Positions 40,642 to 48,925 are shown, counted from the stretch's first letter. The stretch is 64,000 nt of DNA from G963717155 sp963717155 (GCA_963717155.1 OY970326.1:682001-746000), one strand, 5' to 3'. Made by a program: numbers and translations. The notes: generated from the sequence alone by a model not told the origin.

Positions 40642-41492
40642 GCGTCTACGCGCGTCGCCGGCTGATCGCGCTCTGCATCGCGGCGCTCATCATCGGTGGC
40701 GGGTACGCCCTGTTCGGGCGCGGGGGTGGGTCGTCGCCCGGCAAGAAGGCCACCTCGACCACCAAGACAACGCCCGCGGTGATCGGGCGCCCGGGCGGCC
40801 AGGAGCTCGCCGCCGTGCCGCCGACCGGCAACGTCCCGCTTCCGACGAAGACGACGGGATCCGGCCCGTTCGTGCGCGCCGAGGGGAAGGTCGTCCAGCG
40901 TCAGGACGCCCGCCCGGGAGGCATGGTCGCCCTGACGTTCGACGACGGCCCGGGGCCGGATACGTCCGGGGTGCTCGAGGAGCTTCAGCGAGAGCACGCG
41001 GTCGCGACGTTCTTCGTGATCGGCTCGCGCGCCAAGGAGGATCCGGAGACGGTCAAGAGCCTGTATCGGGCGGGCATGCAGATCGGCAATCACACCTGGA
41101 CGCATCCCCAGCTCGCCCGCCTCGGAGCGACCAAGCAGCTTGCGCAGCTGGAGCGGACCCAGGACGAGATCGCGTCGATCATCGGCGTGCGACCGCGCTT
41201 CTACCGGCCGCCGTACTGGTCGTGGAACGACCTGACCGCGCGCGAGGCGGGCAAGCTCGGCATGGTCGGCGTGCTGTTCTCGGTCGATACCGGCGACTGG
41301 AAGCGGCCGGGCACCGAGGCGATCATCCGCGCGGCGCTGACGGCCAAGGCCGGCGACGTGATCGCGTTCCACGATGCGGGCGGCGACCGCAGCCAGACCG
41401 TGGACGCGATCGCGTCGATCGTCGTCGGGCTCCGCAAGCTCGGTCTCGAGCCGGTGACGCTCGACCGTCTCTACGGCGGCGACCGTACGTGA
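40638..41492 (+). CDS. Membrane-anchored polysaccharide deacetylase (NodB domain)
   Basis: The GTG at 40638 overlaps the response regulator stop. Residues 7-26 form a membrane anchor (RLIALCIAALIIGGGYALFG), followed by a threonine- and lysine-rich linker. The NodB domain shows motif 1 VALTFDDGPGPDT (catalytic base and metal Asp), motif 2 GNHTWTHPQL (metal His pair), motif 3 RFYRPPYWSWN, motif 4 VDTGDWKRPGT and motif 5 IAFHDAGG. It removes acetyl groups from peptidoglycan or another envelope glycan outside the membrane. Its position in the operon suggests that it is an output of the two-component system. Confidence 0.95.
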   Translation: MSVYARRRLIALCIAALIIGGGYALFGRGGGSSPGKKATSTTKTTPAVIGRPGGQELAAVPPTGNVPLPTKTTGSGPFVRAEGKVVQRQDARPGGMVALTFDDGPGPDTSGVLEELQREHAVATFFVIGSRAKEDPETVKSLYRAGMQIGNHTWTHPQLARLGATKQLAQLERTQDEIASIIGVRPRFYRPPYWSWNDLTAREAGKLGMVGVLFSVDTGDWKRPGTEAIIRAALTAKAGDVIAFHDAGGDRSQTVDAIASIVVGLRKLGLEPVTLDRLYGGDRT

Positions 41493-41508
41493 GTACCCTT
41501 CGCACGCA

Positions 41509-41582
41509 CGGGGCGTAGCTCAGCCTGGCAGAGCACCGCGTTTGGGACGCGGCGGTCGGCCGTTCGAATCGGCCCGCCCCGA
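41509..41582 (+). tRNA. tRNA-Pro (anticodon TGG)
   Basis: The acceptor stem pairs CGGGGCG with CGCCCCG, with discriminator A at 41582. The D arm is TAGCTCAGCCTGGCAGAGC. The anticodon stem CCGCG/CGCGG encloses TTTGGGA, giving anticodon TGG. The T arm is GGCCG-TTCGAAT-CGGCC. CCA is not encoded. Confidence 0.96.
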
Positions 41583-41650
41583 TCGGGTTCACACTCCCAG
41601 CGATCCAGCCCACTGGCACGGAGGGCCGCGGCCGGGGTAGTCTCGCCACT

Positions 41651-41956
41651 ATGCCGCTGCTCGACCGAGCCGACTACGACGCTGCGCTCGTGGAGGCGAT
41701 CGATGACCTTCCCGACTGGGTGATCGCCGCGCTGGACCACGGAGTCATCCGGGTCGAGCAGGCGCCTCGCGCGGGCGGGCTCGCGCCCGAACGGGGACTG
41801 CGCGTCGTGGTCTACCGCGAGCCCTCGTTGCTGCGCGCTCGCGACCGCGACGAGCTGCGCCGCCTGGCGCGCGCGGACCTGGCGCGCGCCGTGGTGTGGC
41901 AGCTCGACCTGGGCGAGCAGCGCGTGCGCGAGTTCGCCGCAGCCCTCGTCGCGTAG
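41651..41956 (+). CDS. Hypothetical protein, 101 residues
   Basis: ATG 41651 begins MPLLDRADYDAALVEAIDDL and continues PDWVIAALDHGVIRVEQAP, GLRVVVYREPSLLRARDRDE and LGEQRVREFAAALVA. It is acidic and helical, with a central short beta-like segment. The opening (an acidic helix, then LPDWV) resembles small metallopeptidase-like proteins of actinomycetes, but no HExxH motif is present, so I leave it unnamed. It is followed two bases later by a GTG-initiated frame. Confidence 0.6.
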   Translation: MPLLDRADYDAALVEAIDDLPDWVIAALDHGVIRVEQAPRAGGLAPERGLRVVVYREPSLLRARDRDELRRLARADLARAVVWQLDLGEQRVREFAAALVA

Positions 41957-41957
41957 C

Positions 41958-42135
41958 GTGTCTGCAGACCGCTCGAGCGAGCGCGAGCTGATCGACGAGA
42001 TCGCACGTCTCGATGCCGAGATCGTCGTGCTGCAGCGGATCGACACGCTCAGCGAGCGTGCCCGGGCCGATCTGAGCGCGCGCGAGGCGCGACGCGCGGA
42101 GCTCGCCGAGCGCGCTCGCCGAGCTCAGGCGCTAG
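41958..42135 (+). CDS. Small coiled-coil protein, end uncertain
   Basis: GTG 41958 follows the previous stop immediately and encodes SADRSSERELIDEIARLDAE, IVVLQRIDTLSERARADLSA and REARRAELAERARRAQALA, a 58-residue helical, charged peptide. The frame stays open to 42395, but the extension is the antisense of the iron-permease gene and looks artificial. A TAG at 42133-42135 would be the natural stop after a one-base indel. Confidence 0.4.
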
Positions 42136-42523
42136 CCGTCTCCTTGCCATCGACCTGCTCGATGCCGACGGCCTTGCGGAGGTCATTGACATCGCTGCGC
42201 ATGCCGCCGTTCTCGTCCTGGGATGCCTCCATCATGTCGGCCAGCGCATCCGCGATGGCATCGAGCTTCTGCTGGATCGCATCCTCCGAGCGGCTCTGGC
42301 TGTTCTGGAGGAGCGCGACCATCAGGAACGTGACGATGGTCGTCGCCGTGTTGATCACGAGCTGCCACGTGTCGATGCTCCCGAACAGCGGGTAGCTCAG
42401 CAGCCACAACAGCACGAGGCCGACGCAGGCGACGAAGAACGGCGCGTGGCTCGTGAAGCGTGCCGCCGCCTGCGCGAAGCGCTCGAAGAAGCCTGTCCGA
42501 TCCGTCTCGCGCTTGCTTCCCAT
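42125..42523 (-). CDS. Low-affinity iron permease-like membrane protein
   Basis: This intact 132-residue frame begins MGSKRETDRTGFFERFAQAA. It has two hydrophobic helices (FFVACVGLVLLWLLSYPLFG and INTATTIVTFLMVALLQNSQ) with the family hallmark SIDTWQLVINTATTIVTFLM, then a cytoplasmic helix with QQKLDAIADAL. This is the short bacterial form related to yeast Fet4 low-affinity iron permeases. Whether the bacterial members carry iron is not established. It ends over the 3-prime end of the plus-strand coiled-coil frame. Confidence 0.8.
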   Translation of the reverse strand: MGSKRETDRTGFFERFAQAAARFTSHAPFFVACVGLVLLWLLSYPLFGSIDTWQLVINTATTIVTFLMVALLQNSQSRSEDAIQQKLDAIADALADMMEASQDENGGMRSDVNDLRKAVGIEQVDGKETASA

Positions 42524-42563
42524 GGCGCGTGATACCCGCGCCTGGAACCCTGAAACGCCTGCG

Positions 42564-42755
42564 TCAGGCCGGGTTTTCTGCGCCGACGTCGCCGACGACC
42601 ACGAGTCGCAGCTTGCCCGCGATCACGAGCTGCTCGACGAGCGTCGCGGTCTCGCCCTCGGACAGCCCGATCTGGCGGCCCAGCTCCGCGAAGCCGAGAG
42701 CCTCCGGCGGCGAGCCGGCGATCAGCTGGAGAAGTTCTCGTTCGTGGTCTGCCAT
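42564..42755 (-). CDS. Small winged-helix-like protein, 63 residues
   Basis: ATG 42753-42755 starts MADHERELLQLIAGSPPEAL, continuing GFAELGRQIGLSEGETATLV, then EQLVIAGKLRLVVVGD. This matches a minimal winged helix: helix, helix-turn-helix (FAELGRQIGLSEGETATLVE), then a beta wing with LRLVVVG. It is probably a small DNA-binding or regulatory protein. The longer open frame upstream is the antisense of a tRNA and the next gene and is not used. Confidence 0.65.
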   Translation of the reverse strand: MADHERELLQLIAGSPPEALGFAELGRQIGLSEGETATLVEQLVIAGKLRLVVVGDVGAENPA

Positions 42756-42770
42756 CGCGCAATCATAGGA

Positions 42771-42841
42771 AGCGGGCGGCGGGAATCGAACCCGCATCAT
42801 CGGCTTGGAAGGCCGAAGCTCTACCACTGAGCTACGCCCGC
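42771..42841 (-). tRNA. tRNA-Gly (anticodon TCC)
   Basis: On the minus strand the acceptor GCGGGCG pairs with CGCCCGC, discriminator T. The D arm is GCTCAGTGGTAGAGC. The anticodon arm is TCGGC-CTTCCAA-GCCGA, giving TCC, and the T arm is GCGGG-TTCGATT-CCCGC. It is 71 nt without encoded CCA. Confidence 0.96.
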
Positions 42842-42911
42842 GAGGCCCCGCAGGACGATAGCTCAGTGCTCCTGTTCTCGAATCACGTCGCGACTCGCCT
42901 ACAGTGGAGCG

Positions 42912-43817
42912 ATGGCCGACGGCACCGTCCTCGTCGCGGGCGCATCGGGATACGTCGGGCGCCGGCTCGTGCCGGCGCTGGTCGCAGCGGGCCGTCCCGT
43001 GCGGGCGCTCGTGCGCGACCCCGACCGCGCGACTCTTCCCGAGCCGGTCGAGCTGGTGCGGGGCGACGTGACCGAGCCGACGAGCCTGGCCGCTGCCTGC
43101 GAAGGCGTCGCCACCGTAGTGAACCTCGCGGCGGTCACGGCCGATCGCAAGGCGCCGCCTGGAGGCTACGACGCGGTGAACGCCGTCGGCGCCGCGAACC
43201 TCGTCGACGCAGCGAAACGGGCGGGCGTCGAACGCCTGGTCCAGATGGGTGGCATCGACACCAGCACGGGGCCGGCCGGCGCGTACCTGGCCGGGCGACG
43301 CCGTGGCGAGCGGGCGGTCATCGACTCCGGCATCCCCTGGGCCGTGCTGCAGCCCTCGATCATGTTCGGTGGCCCGGACTCCGCGTTCGTGCATGCCATG
43401 GCAGGGCTCGTGCGTCGCGCGCCGATCGTCCCCGTGCCCGGCGATGGCCGCCTGCTGCTGCAGCTCGTGTGGGTCGAGGATGTCGCGCGCTGCCTCGTCG
43501 CGCTGGTCACCGACGAGACGAAGCTCGGCCGGCGCCACCCGGTCGGAGGCCCCGAGGAGCTGACCTACGACGACCAGCTCGACGTCATCGGCGCCGCGCT
43601 GGGGAAGAAGCGCGTGCGGAAGACGCACATCCCGCTCGCCCTGATGCGGGTCCAGGCCTCGCTGCTGCAGGTGTTGCCGCGCCCCCCGCTGACCCCGGCA
43701 GCGCTCGAGCTGTTCGGGTCGGACAACGTGGCGGGGCTCGACTCGATCCCGAGCGGCTTCGGGTTCCAGCCGCGCTCGTTCCGCGAGCATCTCGCGGCGC
43801 ACGGCCTGAACGGGTGA
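42912..43817 (+). CDS. NAD(P)-dependent epimerase / NDUFA9-like atypical SDR
   Basis: ATG 42912 begins MADGTVLVAGASGYVGRRLV with the GxxGxxG dinucleotide site, followed by RALVRDPDRA, VVNLAAVTADRKAP, VNAVGAANLVDAAKRAGVER, LVQMGGIDTS, the substrate-region QPSIMFGGPDSAFVHAMAG and VWVEDVARCLVALVTD. The classical YxxxK is replaced (AYLAGRRRGE), as in atypical SDRs of the NDUFA9 or NmrA type that act as sensors or reductases. The 301-residue frame is intact, the last housekeeping-like gene before tRNA-Arg. Confidence 0.9.
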   Translation: MADGTVLVAGASGYVGRRLVPALVAAGRPVRALVRDPDRATLPEPVELVRGDVTEPTSLAAACEGVATVVNLAAVTADRKAPPGGYDAVNAVGAANLVDAAKRAGVERLVQMGGIDTSTGPAGAYLAGRRRGERAVIDSGIPWAVLQPSIMFGGPDSAFVHAMAGLVRRAPIVPVPGDGRLLLQLVWVEDVARCLVALVTDETKLGRRHPVGGPEELTYDDQLDVIGAALGKKRVRKTHIPLALMRVQASLLQVLPRPPLTPAALELFGSDNVAGLDSIPSGFGFQPRSFREHLAAHGLNG

Positions 43818-43845
43818 CCGTTCCGGCGGCTACGATGATCTGCGA

Positions 43846-43918
43846 GCGCCCGTAGCTCAGCGGATAGAGCAGCTGCCTTCTAAGCAGCCGGTCGCACGTT
43901 CGAATCGTGCCGGGCGCA
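43846..43918 (+). tRNA. tRNA-Arg (anticodon TCT)
   Basis: Acceptor GCGCCCG pairs with CGGGCGC, discriminator A at 43918. The D arm is GCTCAGCGGATAGAGC. The anticodon stem GCTGC/GCAGC encloses CTTCTAA, giving TCT, and the T arm is GCACG-TTCGAAT-CGTGC. The window changes from housekeeping to accessory content immediately downstream, so it may mark an integration site. Confidence 0.96.
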
Positions 43919-43928
43919 TCGCTGACTA

Positions 43929-43945
43929 GCAGGGGTTTTCCCTGC
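43929..43945 (+). terminator. Hairpin after tRNA-Arg
   Basis: GCAGGG-GTTTT-CCCTGC forms a six-pair stem with a U-rich loop, 11 bases after the tRNA. It could terminate tRNA transcription. Confidence 0.45.
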
Positions 43946-44297
43946 AAACCAGGCAGGAGCGCGTTGTGCATCCTGGGACGTCTGGCGACACGTTCAGACC
44001 ACCGAATGCGCGCAGGATATTTGCGGGAGCGTTTGCGGGAACAAGCGCTCGCAGCAGCGTGCGCGCCGATCACCCCTACCCAACCCCACAGAAAGGACAG
44101 GGCCATGGCCGCCGGCCTCGTACGCGATCCGGGGTCGCTGGGAATGCGCGCCAGCGGCCCCGGTCTCACTGCTTCGTAGCGATGCGTTTGTCCGCTTCGA
44201 GCGAGGCGTGTTCGAGTGGTGTGCATGTTCCACGGTCTCACAGTCTGTCTCGCACGCGGCGGAAACCGAGAAGCCCCCGCAGACGCCCGCGGTCCAT
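43946..44297. other. Gene-less stretch after tRNA-Arg with a short direct repeat
   Basis: No convincing gene lies here. TTTGCGGGA occurs twice 12 bases apart (44020-44028 and 44032-44040). Fragmentary open frames on the minus strand overlap the tRNA and give the well-known artefact peptide antisense to tRNA-Arg. It could be scar sequence from an integrated element. Confidence 0.4.
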
Positions 44298-45522
44298 TCA
44301 CGGAGCGCTGCGATTGCTGTACGGCAGACCCGGCGGAATCAGCTTGGAGCACGTAGCCACCGCGCTTCTGGCCTGGGAAGAGTTCGGGTCGATGTTCGGC
44401 GGGAAGTTGAACGTGACGGTGTTGTTCCCGAACGTCGGGTCGGGGAAGTCAGGAACTCCGTGCGAGCGCATGCACTCGGCGGCCTTGAGGTAGTCACCCT
44501 GATCGGCAGGAGTGATCTGGGGGGTCTGCGTGTTTTGCGTCCCCGTGGGCTGCGGCGTTCCGGGCGGCAGCATTCCGGGCGGCAGCGTTCCGGGCGGAAC
44601 ATCGGTCGAACTGGCGGGCGCCGTAATCGGCGGTGTGCTGCCAAGCTGGCTGTAGGTGACGCTCCACGTGTAGGTGCCGTTCTGCTGGAAGGTCACGCTG
44701 ACCTGCCTGACGAGGCCGTCGCCTTCGACGCTCATCTCGAACTGGAGATCGTTCTGCACACTGCTGCCAGGGGCGTTCCCGGCCCGCGCCACCGAAGATC
44801 ATGTCGGTACGTTTTTGGGCACCGAGGATCATGCTCGTGATGGCGTCGTTGCCGGGCACCGTCGCTGGATCGAGGGTGCTGCTCGGGATCGTGCCGGTGT
44901 AGACCGTGGTGCCGTCCGGTTGCGCCGTCTGCTGCACCCCGGTGGCCAGGGCGAGGATCTGCTGCGGGGTGGTGCTTGCGATGTTGTCTTGTGCGAGTTG
45001 CGCCAACCCGCCGAGCGGCTTCGGCTCCACGTCGGAGGCGTTGGCGTAGTGCAGCCAGGTTCCATCCGACGTCTGCACGTACATGCCGCCTCCGATCAGC
45101 AGCAGTTGCGGGATCGGGCCGTCCCCTGGCGAGAACGCGATGTCGCTGCCGTTCCAGCGGGCGGCGTCGATTGTCTGGGTGACGCCGGCGTGGAGCACGG
45201 TCGTCGTCATCGTCCCTGACGGGGCTGCGGCGGTCGCGGCGAGCGCTCGCCTCGCCGCCGCGTCGGCACCCGGGGGCGAGGCAGCCGTCAACGCGAGACC
45301 GACGACGATGCCGATGACAGCGACTGCGGCGGCGACGGTGACACCGAGGCCGACCTCGCGGCGATGCCGGGACTTGGGCTTCGGCAGTGGTGGCCGGGCC
45401 GGGACGGGGGTCGCGGGGATCTGCGTCCTGAGCGAGTCGAAGCTGTCGATCCAATCATCGAAGCCCGGCTGGTTCCGGGGACTCGCGTCGCGCAATGCAC
45501 GGAGGCTGGCGTCCGTACGCAT
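44298..45522 (-). CDS. Membrane-anchored extracytoplasmic protein paired with an ECF sigma factor (one frameshift)
   Basis: ATG 45520-45522 has a strong GGAGGA site; an in-frame ATG at 45576 overlaps the sigma stop and is an alternative. The cytoplasmic N-terminus (FDDWIDSFDSLRTQIP) precedes one membrane helix (VGLGVTVAAAVAVIGIVVGL) and an extracytoplasmic domain (MYVQTSDGTWLHYANASD). After a frame change near 44790 come VSVTFQQNGTYTWSVTYSQL, a proline-rich linker and a cysteine module containing ECMRSHGVPDFPDPTFG, typical of actinobacterial secreted proteins. Topology and linkage suggest an anti-sigma or sensor partner, though no zinc anti-sigma motif is visible. Confidence 0.68.
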
Positions 45523-45572
45523 GGTGTTCCTCCTTCGAGGACGAACTGGTGGGGCCTCAGTGCGCTTCGGGC

Positions 45573-46136
45573 TCATGGCTCCACCCCTTTGTGGCGAGGC
45601 GAAACAGGACGGGGAACGGTCGTATCCGTGGCAGGCGTCCTCGCTTCGAAGGCGGCACGGAACCGCCGCTTCGCTCGATGCAGGCGAACCCGCACCGTCA
45701 CCGGCGGACGGCCCACGATCGTGCCGATTTCAGTTGCCGTGAGCCCTTCGCACTCGGCCAGGAACAGGAGTTCGCGGTCGCGTGGAGCGAGCGCCGCGAG
45801 GGCCTCATGCACCTGCCCGGCGAGTGGTTCTTCCTCGCCCTCCTCGATCGCCACCGGCTGACCGCTCAACTTCTCGTACAGCCTGCTCCGGCGAGCGCCG
45901 GCGCGAGCCTCGTTCGCCACGACCCGTCGCGCGGTGGCGTACAGCCACGGTCGAGACGCCTCGCCAGCGGGCACGTCGTCTAGCCGCCGCCAGGCGACCA
46001 GGAACACCTCGGCCACCGCGTCCTCCGCATCGCCGCGAGATCGCAAGCACCAACGGCAGTACGAGGCGATGCCCGCAACGTGCTCTCGGAACAGCGCCTC
46101 GAAGCGTTCCCTAGCCACGTCTACCTCGGACAACAT
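45573..46136 (-). CDS. ECF-type RNA polymerase sigma factor
   Basis: ATG 46134-46136 starts MLSEVDVARERFEALFREHV. Region 2 is visible as SYCRWCLRSRGDAEDAVAEV and FLVAWRRLDDVP, with PWLYATARRVVANEAR. Region 4 is HEALAALAPRDRELLFLAEC followed by EGLTATEIGTIVGRPPVTVR and VRLHRAKRRFRAAFEA. The length of 187 residues fits ECF factors. It redirects RNA polymerase to specific promoters. The downstream membrane protein overlaps or abuts its stop and is likely its regulator. Confidence 0.93.
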   Translation of the reverse strand: MLSEVDVARERFEALFREHVAGIASYCRWCLRSRGDAEDAVAEVFLVAWRRLDDVPAGEASRPWLYATARRVVANEARAGARRSRLYEKLSGQPVAIEEGEEEPLAGQVHEALAALAPRDRELLFLAECEGLTATEIGTIVGRPPVTVRVRLHRAKRRFRAAFEARTPATDTTVPRPVSPRHKGVEP

Positions 46137-46285
46137 CGGCCTCCTCGCCGTTCTACGCACTCATGCTGTCAATGTCCAGACCCGCAACGAACGTTTCGAC
46201 ATCCCCCGCGATGAGGCCGGCCCACGACGACACTCAACCGTCGCGTTCTTGCGTGAGGCACGACGGCAGCGGCGCGCCGAGGTCG

Positions 46286-46379
46286 CGCGTGCGCGCGTGC
46301 GCGCGAGAGTCAGTCGGAGCACCTCGGGCGCTATGCTTTGGAGCGATCATGAGCTTCCTAACGACCTCGCGGTGACTTG
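46286..46379 (+). repeat. Promoter and leader of the terminase small-subunit-like gene, intact copy
   Basis: This begins with CGCGTGCGCGCGTGCGCGCG (46286-46305), an alternating purine-pyrimidine tract, then GGGCGCTATGCTTTGGAG (a -10-like TATGCT near 46332) and a nine-codon leader frame at 46349-46375 (MSFLTTSR, stop). The main gene starts at 46380. A diverged second copy lies at 62207-62301 in the same orientation, with the tract beginning 95 rather than 94 bases before the ATG. Confidence 0.7.
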
Positions 46380-46826
46380 ATGGGAGCGCCGCCTGCAGTG
46401 GTGATCTGCGACGCCCTGACGAAGCGCGGCGATACGTGTCGCGCTCGCGTCGGCGCGAATGGTCGGCAGTGCCGGATGCACGACCCGGAGACCGCCGCCC
46501 AGACGCTCGCCGCTGTGTCGACGGGTGGCGATGCGCCGGGCTCGAGCAAGTTCCGCCTGACGGAGGAGTTGCGGTCTCGTGCGGCGCGCGATCCGGATGC
46601 GGTGATCCAGCCCTGGTTCGACGGGTTGGAGGCGACGAAGACGTTCTTGACGAACGGCCAGGTGGTCGAGGTTCCGGATCATCCGACGCGGATGCGCGCC
46701 GCCGAGTTGATCCATGACCGGCTCGACGGCAAGCCCGCGCAGCGCACGGAGATCACCGGAGTGGACGGCGGGCCACTCTCGTTCCTGGCGGTCTTGAAGG
46801 CCTCGACGATCGAGGGCTCGTTCTAA
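46380..46826 (+). CDS. Terminase small-subunit-like zinc-finger protein
   Basis: MGAPPAVVICDALTKRGDTC begins a CX7-8CX9-10C..H zinc-finger-like motif (CDALTKRGDTC, GRQCRMHDPE). A linker and a helical body follow (FRLTEELRSRAARDPDAVIQ, MRAAELIHDRLDGKPAQRTE) ending STIEGSF. Its TAA stop overlaps the ATG of the large terminase (TAATG), so the two are translationally coupled. Assignment as the small, DNA-recognising subunit rests on this position and the zinc-finger/helical build, not on a named family match. Confidence 0.6.
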   Translation: MGAPPAVVICDALTKRGDTCRARVGANGRQCRMHDPETAAQTLAAVSTGGDAPGSSKFRLTEELRSRAARDPDAVIQPWFDGLEATKTFLTNGQVVEVPDHPTRMRAAELIHDRLDGKPAQRTEITGVDGGPLSFLAVLKASTIEGSF

Positions 46827-48598
46827 TGGCCGTCGCCGTCCCGGATCAGGTTGTGGAGGAGGATCCGGCCGAGGTCGAGCGGTTGCGGCGCGAGGCGCTC
46901 GAGGAGTTGAAGTTCTCGAACTTCATCAAGCACTTTAGGATCCTCGACCGTCGCACTGGCCAGCTGATCCCATTCGTGCCGAACGCGGTGCAGCTGGATC
47001 TGCGGACGCGGATCGAGGCGAAGCTGGCGGCCGGCGAGCCGGTGCGGATCTGGGTGCTCAAGTCGCGGCGGATGGGGATCAGTACGATCATCCAGGCGAC
47101 GTTCGCGCATCTGGCGTTCACGAAGTGGTTCTTCACGGTGCGCACGGGCGCGCACGAGCAGTTCGCGAGCTCGACGCTGCACAACATGACCGAGCTGATG
47201 TACCGCTCGCTGCCAGCTGAGCTGCAGGTGCCGAAGGAGACCGGGCTGCAGGGCCGGGTGTTGGCGTTTACGACCGGCTCGGGCCTGACGACGTTCACCG
47301 CGAAGTCGAGCGACGGTGTTGGCCGGTCGACCGCGGCGCGGGCCGTCCATGCTTCTGAGGTGGCGTATTGGGATAACCCGTTTGAGACGATGGCGTCGCT
47401 TCGTAACACGGTGCCGTTCGAGCCGAACACGTTCGTAATCGGCGAGTCCACCGCCAACGGAGTAGGTGATTTCTTCCACCAGGAGTGGGAGCGCGCGAAG
47501 TCTGGCGAGTCGGGCTACGAGGCGGTCTTCTACGGCTGGTTCGAATACCCCGACTACCGCATGCCCGTCCCCGCCGTGGGTCTCGGTGAGTTGGATGCAG
47601 AGGAGCAGGCGCTCGTCGAATCGTTTGGTGTCGACGAGGAGCAGCTTGCGTGGCGTCGGCACACGATCAAGAACGAGTGCGGCGGCAAACTCGACACGTT
47701 CCACCAGGAGTTCCCCGCGACCGACGACGAGGCGTTCCTCAGTTCTGGTCGGCCGCTATTCACCGGGTTGAGCGAAGTGCCGACGTCGCCGCCGAAGTAC
47801 GTTGGCGAGATCGAGGGTCTGCCGGTGAAGGGTGGAAGCATCGAGTTCGTGCGGCGATCAGACGGCCGGATCAAACTCTGGGAAGCGCCGAAGGCTGGGC
47901 GCCGCTACGTGATCGGTGCGGACTGTGCCGGTAGCGTCGTGCAGGCTGAGTACAACGCGCGGGCTGTCGGCCAGAAGATCGATGCGTACTGCGCGTACGT
48001 CGTTGACGTTGAGACGGCGCGCACGGTGGGGTGCTTCCACGCCCGGGGGATCACCGAGAAGTCGTTTGCTCGTGAGCTCGCGGTGATCGCGTGTCTGTTC
48101 CGGGACGCCGAGGTTGCGGTCGAGCGTGCCGGCGGGTATGGCACGGCGACGCTGATGGAGCTGCGAGACGCGTGGCCAAGGACGCGCGTCTACGAGCACG
48201 TGGATGACGATTCGACGGAGCGGCACGACCTGACGGGTGCGATGGGTTTCCCGATGACGTCGGTTACGCGACCGCTCGTGCTGCAGCACCTTGACGTGTT
48301 GCTGCGCGAGACGCCGGAATGTCTCCGGGACGCCGAGCTCGTAGGCGAGATGCGAACGTTCGTGACGACGAAATCGGGGAAGCTCGCGGCCGACACTGGT
48401 TGCCACGACGACCGCGTGATGGCGCGCGCAATCGCCGCGTGGGTCCGGAACCTGCGGGCGACTCGAGCGATCCGGATACCGCTCACCCCGGAGCAGAAGC
48501 GCAAGCGAGTGCTGGCCGAGAGAGCACGCGACCGAAACGCGATCAACCCGATCCTCGCCCGAGTTCCGCGCATCGATCCGCGGCGCCCGCGATATTGA
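46826..48598 (+). CDS. Phage terminase large subunit
   Basis: The intact 590-residue frame has an N-terminal ATPase: the Walker A-like VLKSRRMGISTIIQ (about residues 77-90), FTVRTGAHEQFASS, the Walker B region AVHASEVAYWDNPFE and the coupling segment NTFVIGESTANGVGDFFHQE. The C-terminal nuclease (RNase H-like) shows RRYVIGADCAG with its acidic residue, VAVERAGGYGTATLME and the late acidic pair in GCHDDRVMARAIAAW. It packages and cuts phage DNA. No portal, capsid, protease or tail gene follows, so this is an orphan packaging module. Confidence 0.92.
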   Translation: MAVAVPDQVVEEDPAEVERLRREALEELKFSNFIKHFRILDRRTGQLIPFVPNAVQLDLRTRIEAKLAAGEPVRIWVLKSRRMGISTIIQATFAHLAFTKWFFTVRTGAHEQFASSTLHNMTELMYRSLPAELQVPKETGLQGRVLAFTTGSGLTTFTAKSSDGVGRSTAARAVHASEVAYWDNPFETMASLRNTVPFEPNTFVIGESTANGVGDFFHQEWERAKSGESGYEAVFYGWFEYPDYRMPVPAVGLGELDAEEQALVESFGVDEEQLAWRRHTIKNECGGKLDTFHQEFPATDDEAFLSSGRPLFTGLSEVPTSPPKYVGEIEGLPVKGGSIEFVRRSDGRIKLWEAPKAGRRYVIGADCAGSVVQAEYNARAVGQKIDAYCAYVVDVETARTVGCFHARGITEKSFARELAVIACLFRDAEVAVERAGGYGTATLMELRDAWPRTRVYEHVDDDSTERHDLTGAMGFPMTSVTRPLVLQHLDVLLRETPECLRDAELVGEMRTFVTTKSGKLAADTGCHDDRVMARAIAAWVRNLRATRAIRIPLTPEQKRKRVLAERARDRNAINPILARVPRIDPRRPRY

Positions 48599-48763
48599 GC
48601 ACCTGGCTGCCGAGTACCGACTCGACCGCTAGCCGGAGGGGCGGCGGCGACGGAGGTGACGGGAGTTGTCAGCCGCCGCCCACATCAGTCCTGGTCCTCG
48701 GCGGCGCGGCATTCAAGCTGGCCGATGGACGAGGCCGACCACGGCGACTGCAACCATTCCTCT

Positions 48764-48925
48764 ATGCGCAAGCGAGCCGCCGAACGCGACGAAACGCGAG
48801 CCGAGGCGGCCGCGATCCTGCGCCGCTTTCTCGAGACTGCCGACGACCTGCCCGAGACCGTAATCGCCTACCTAAGGGGCTGGGCGGACGCGTTCGAGTA
48901 CGGTGCGACGCGTCCAACTCCTTAA
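48764..48925 (+). CDS. Small hypothetical protein, 53 residues
   Basis: ATG 48764 starts MRKRAAERDETRAEAAAILR, then RFLETADDLPETVIAYLRGW and ADAFEYGATRPTP. It is a helical, amphipathic peptide ending 38 bases before the recombinase start, plausibly cotranscribed with it. No family is recognised. Confidence 0.4.
   Translation: MRKRAAERDETRAEAAAILRRFLETADDLPETVIAYLRGWADAFEYGATRPTP

Noticed and set aside
43585..44352. Minus-strand open frame containing GTIRTCDRLLRRQLLYPLSY
   Set aside because: This peptide is the translation of the complement of tRNA-Arg (43846-43918), a well-known spurious protein. Neighbouring frames antisense to tRNA-Pro and spanning tRNA-Gly were dropped for the same reason.
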